Shown here in pieces: positions 6,774-7,431 of a DNA stretch of 7,431 bases. A model generated the notes under the pieces. That model made no database searches. It had not been told where the DNA came from and saw only the letters and a program-made list of their open reading frames with translations. This stretch comes from Betaproteobacteria bacterium (GTDB lineage: Bacteria > Pseudomonadota > Gammaproteobacteria > Burkholderiales > Burkholderiaceae). The stretch spans positions 1 through 7,431 of the forward strand of contig JAGWXN010000166.1 in the NCBI GenBank assembly GCA_018969885.1, in the 5' to 3' direction. Position numbers and translations under genes: made by a program. The stretch's first letter is position 1, and each line of letters begins with the position of its first letter.

Positions 6774-7431
6774 TCAGATGCTGCGATCGATCGGTCTGGC
6801 CGAATTGGCTGGCGTAGGCGGTGGCGCGGTCGTTGACGCACGGCGCGGCTCGGCGGAGTCGGAGCCAGCCTGTGTGGCGGGCTTAGCCGGCGCCGCCGAT
6901 GTAGCGGCGGGTTGAGAGGGTGTCGCGGCAGCCGCACCCGGTGCAGGTTTATCGGCGGCCGGTTTCGTCGAAGCCGTGGCCGCCGACGGCTTCTCAGGCG
7001 CTGTTTTGGCTGCGGCCTGCGGGGCTGACGCGGGCTTGGCGGGCGGTGTCGGCACCTGAGGCTGCGCCGATGGCGCGGCGGGAGAGGTCGCTTGCGTCGC
7101 CTGTGCTGGCTTGCCTGCCGCCTGAGCGGCAGCGGCGGGCTTGGCGGTTGCCTGCGTGACCGGAGCTCCGGTGGGGGCGGGTTGCGCGGTGGTGGGCTTC
7201 GGCGCTACGGTCGTTGCGGGGGCCTGTACGGCGGCGACGGGTTTGGCCGGCGCGGCCGGTGAGGCGGCCTGTGCCGCGACAGCGGGTTTGGCCGGTACGG
7301 CCGGCGAGGGGACTTGTGCCGCGGCGGCGGGTTTGGCGGGTGGTGCTGCCGAGGGCACTTGTGGCGCAGCAGCAGCGGGGGCTTGCGGTGTGGCCGATTG
7401 CGCTGCGGGCGCTGGCATTGCGGCAACCGTC
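6774..7431 (-). CDS. Protein with Ala/Pro/Lys-rich low-complexity C-terminal tail (5' part beyond window)
   Basis: The frame is open from the right edge to the TGA at 6774-6776, giving at least 218 codons of C-terminal sequence. Nearly all of it is low-complexity and rich in Ala, Pro, Lys, Thr, Gln and Ser, with many PAKPA, AKPAAAAQ and APQVPS blocks and no hydrophobic helix or recognisable fold. Only the last 25 or so residues are less repetitive (SDSAEPRRASTT, then PPPTPANSARPIDRSI). An ATG exists at 7418, but the frame stays open upstream of it, so the true start is probably outside the window. Such tails occur as flexible linkers or periplasm-spanning and nucleic-acid-binding extensions, for example in TolA-like, histone-H1-like or RNase E-like proteins. 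I cannot say which, and I assign no function. The gene is convergent with yejF. Antisense or unassigned coding is possible, but the 15-residue repeat register favours this frame. Confidence 0.6.
   Translation of the reverse strand, partial: TVAAMPAPAAQSATPQAPAAAAPQVPSAAPPAKPAAAAQVPSPAVPAKPAVAAQAASPAAPAKPVAAVQAPATTVAPKPTTAQPAPTGAPVTQATAKPAAAAQAAGKPAQATQATSPAAPSAQPQVPTPPAKPASAPQAAAKTAPEKPSAATASTKPAADKPAPGAAAATPSQPAATSAAPAKPATQAGSDSAEPRRASTTAPPPTPANSARPIDRSI
7222..7401. repeat. 45-bp degenerate tandem repeat (about four units) in the Ala/Pro-rich tail gene
   Basis: Units lie at 7222-7266, 7267-7311, 7312-7356 and a weaker fourth at 7357-7401. Units start with CCTGT or ACTTGT-like sequence and share the core GGGTTTGGC followed by a GGC-rich stretch. 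Each unit encodes 15 residues on the minus strand, for example AQVPSPAVPAKPAVA and AQAASPAAPAKPVAA. Since 45 is a multiple of three, gain or loss of a unit keeps the frame. Looser copies of the same amino-acid pattern continue toward the C-terminus. Confidence 0.75.

Noticed and set aside
6416..6937. 173-codon minus-strand open frame across the yejF 3' end
   Set aside because: It overlaps the second ATPase signature and Walker B on the other strand and also overlaps the tail gene in a different frame; it is a shadow.
7222..7401. Periodic repeats considered as a CRISPR-like array
   Set aside because: The 45-bp units are contiguous, in frame and without unique spacers; they are protein-coding tandem repeats.

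Overview
The window is high-G+C bacterial chromosomal DNA, tightly packed with genes. FabI with a [15 protein letters not shown]-terminus and a complete four-gene yejABEF-type operon point to a proteobacterium, most likely gamma or beta. That placement rests on protein resemblance recalled from memory, not on a search.

Layout: (1) Positions 1-302, minus strand, hold the N-terminal 100 residues of an ABC-transporter ATPase of the LolD/YbbA/MacB type; it runs off the left edge. (2) Positions 295-1092, minus strand, hold a complete fabI (enoyl-ACP reductase), whose stop overlaps the ATPase start by 8 nt, so the two are probably one transcript. (3) A short divergent control region follows, about 24-63 bp depending on which yejA start is used. 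(4) Positions 1156-6736, plus strand, hold yejA-yejB-yejE-yejF: a periplasmic binding protein, two inner-membrane permeases and a double-headed ATPase. Junctions are a 4-nt gap, a 4-nt ATGA overlap and a 1-nt gap, each with a Shine-Dalgarno sequence in front, so this is one translationally coupled operon. (5) From 6774 to the right edge, minus strand, is the C-terminal part of a convergent gene with an extreme Ala/Pro/Lys-rich tail that contains a 45-bp degenerate tandem repeat. A small hairpin lies in the 37-bp gap between the convergent genes.

How the genes work together: YejA would capture peptides or peptide-like molecules in the periplasm, YejB/YejE form the channel, and YejF powers uptake. 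Known relatives import microcin C (E. coli), peptidyl-nucleoside antibiotics (the Npp system of Pseudomonas) or muropeptides (Agrobacterium). The actual substrate here cannot be read from the sequence. FabI does the last step of each fatty-acid elongation cycle, and its overlapped partner may belong to a lipoprotein or envelope ABC system.

I found no convincing undescribed system. The window looks like ordinary core and transport genes; the most unusual stretch is the repetitive tail at the right edge.
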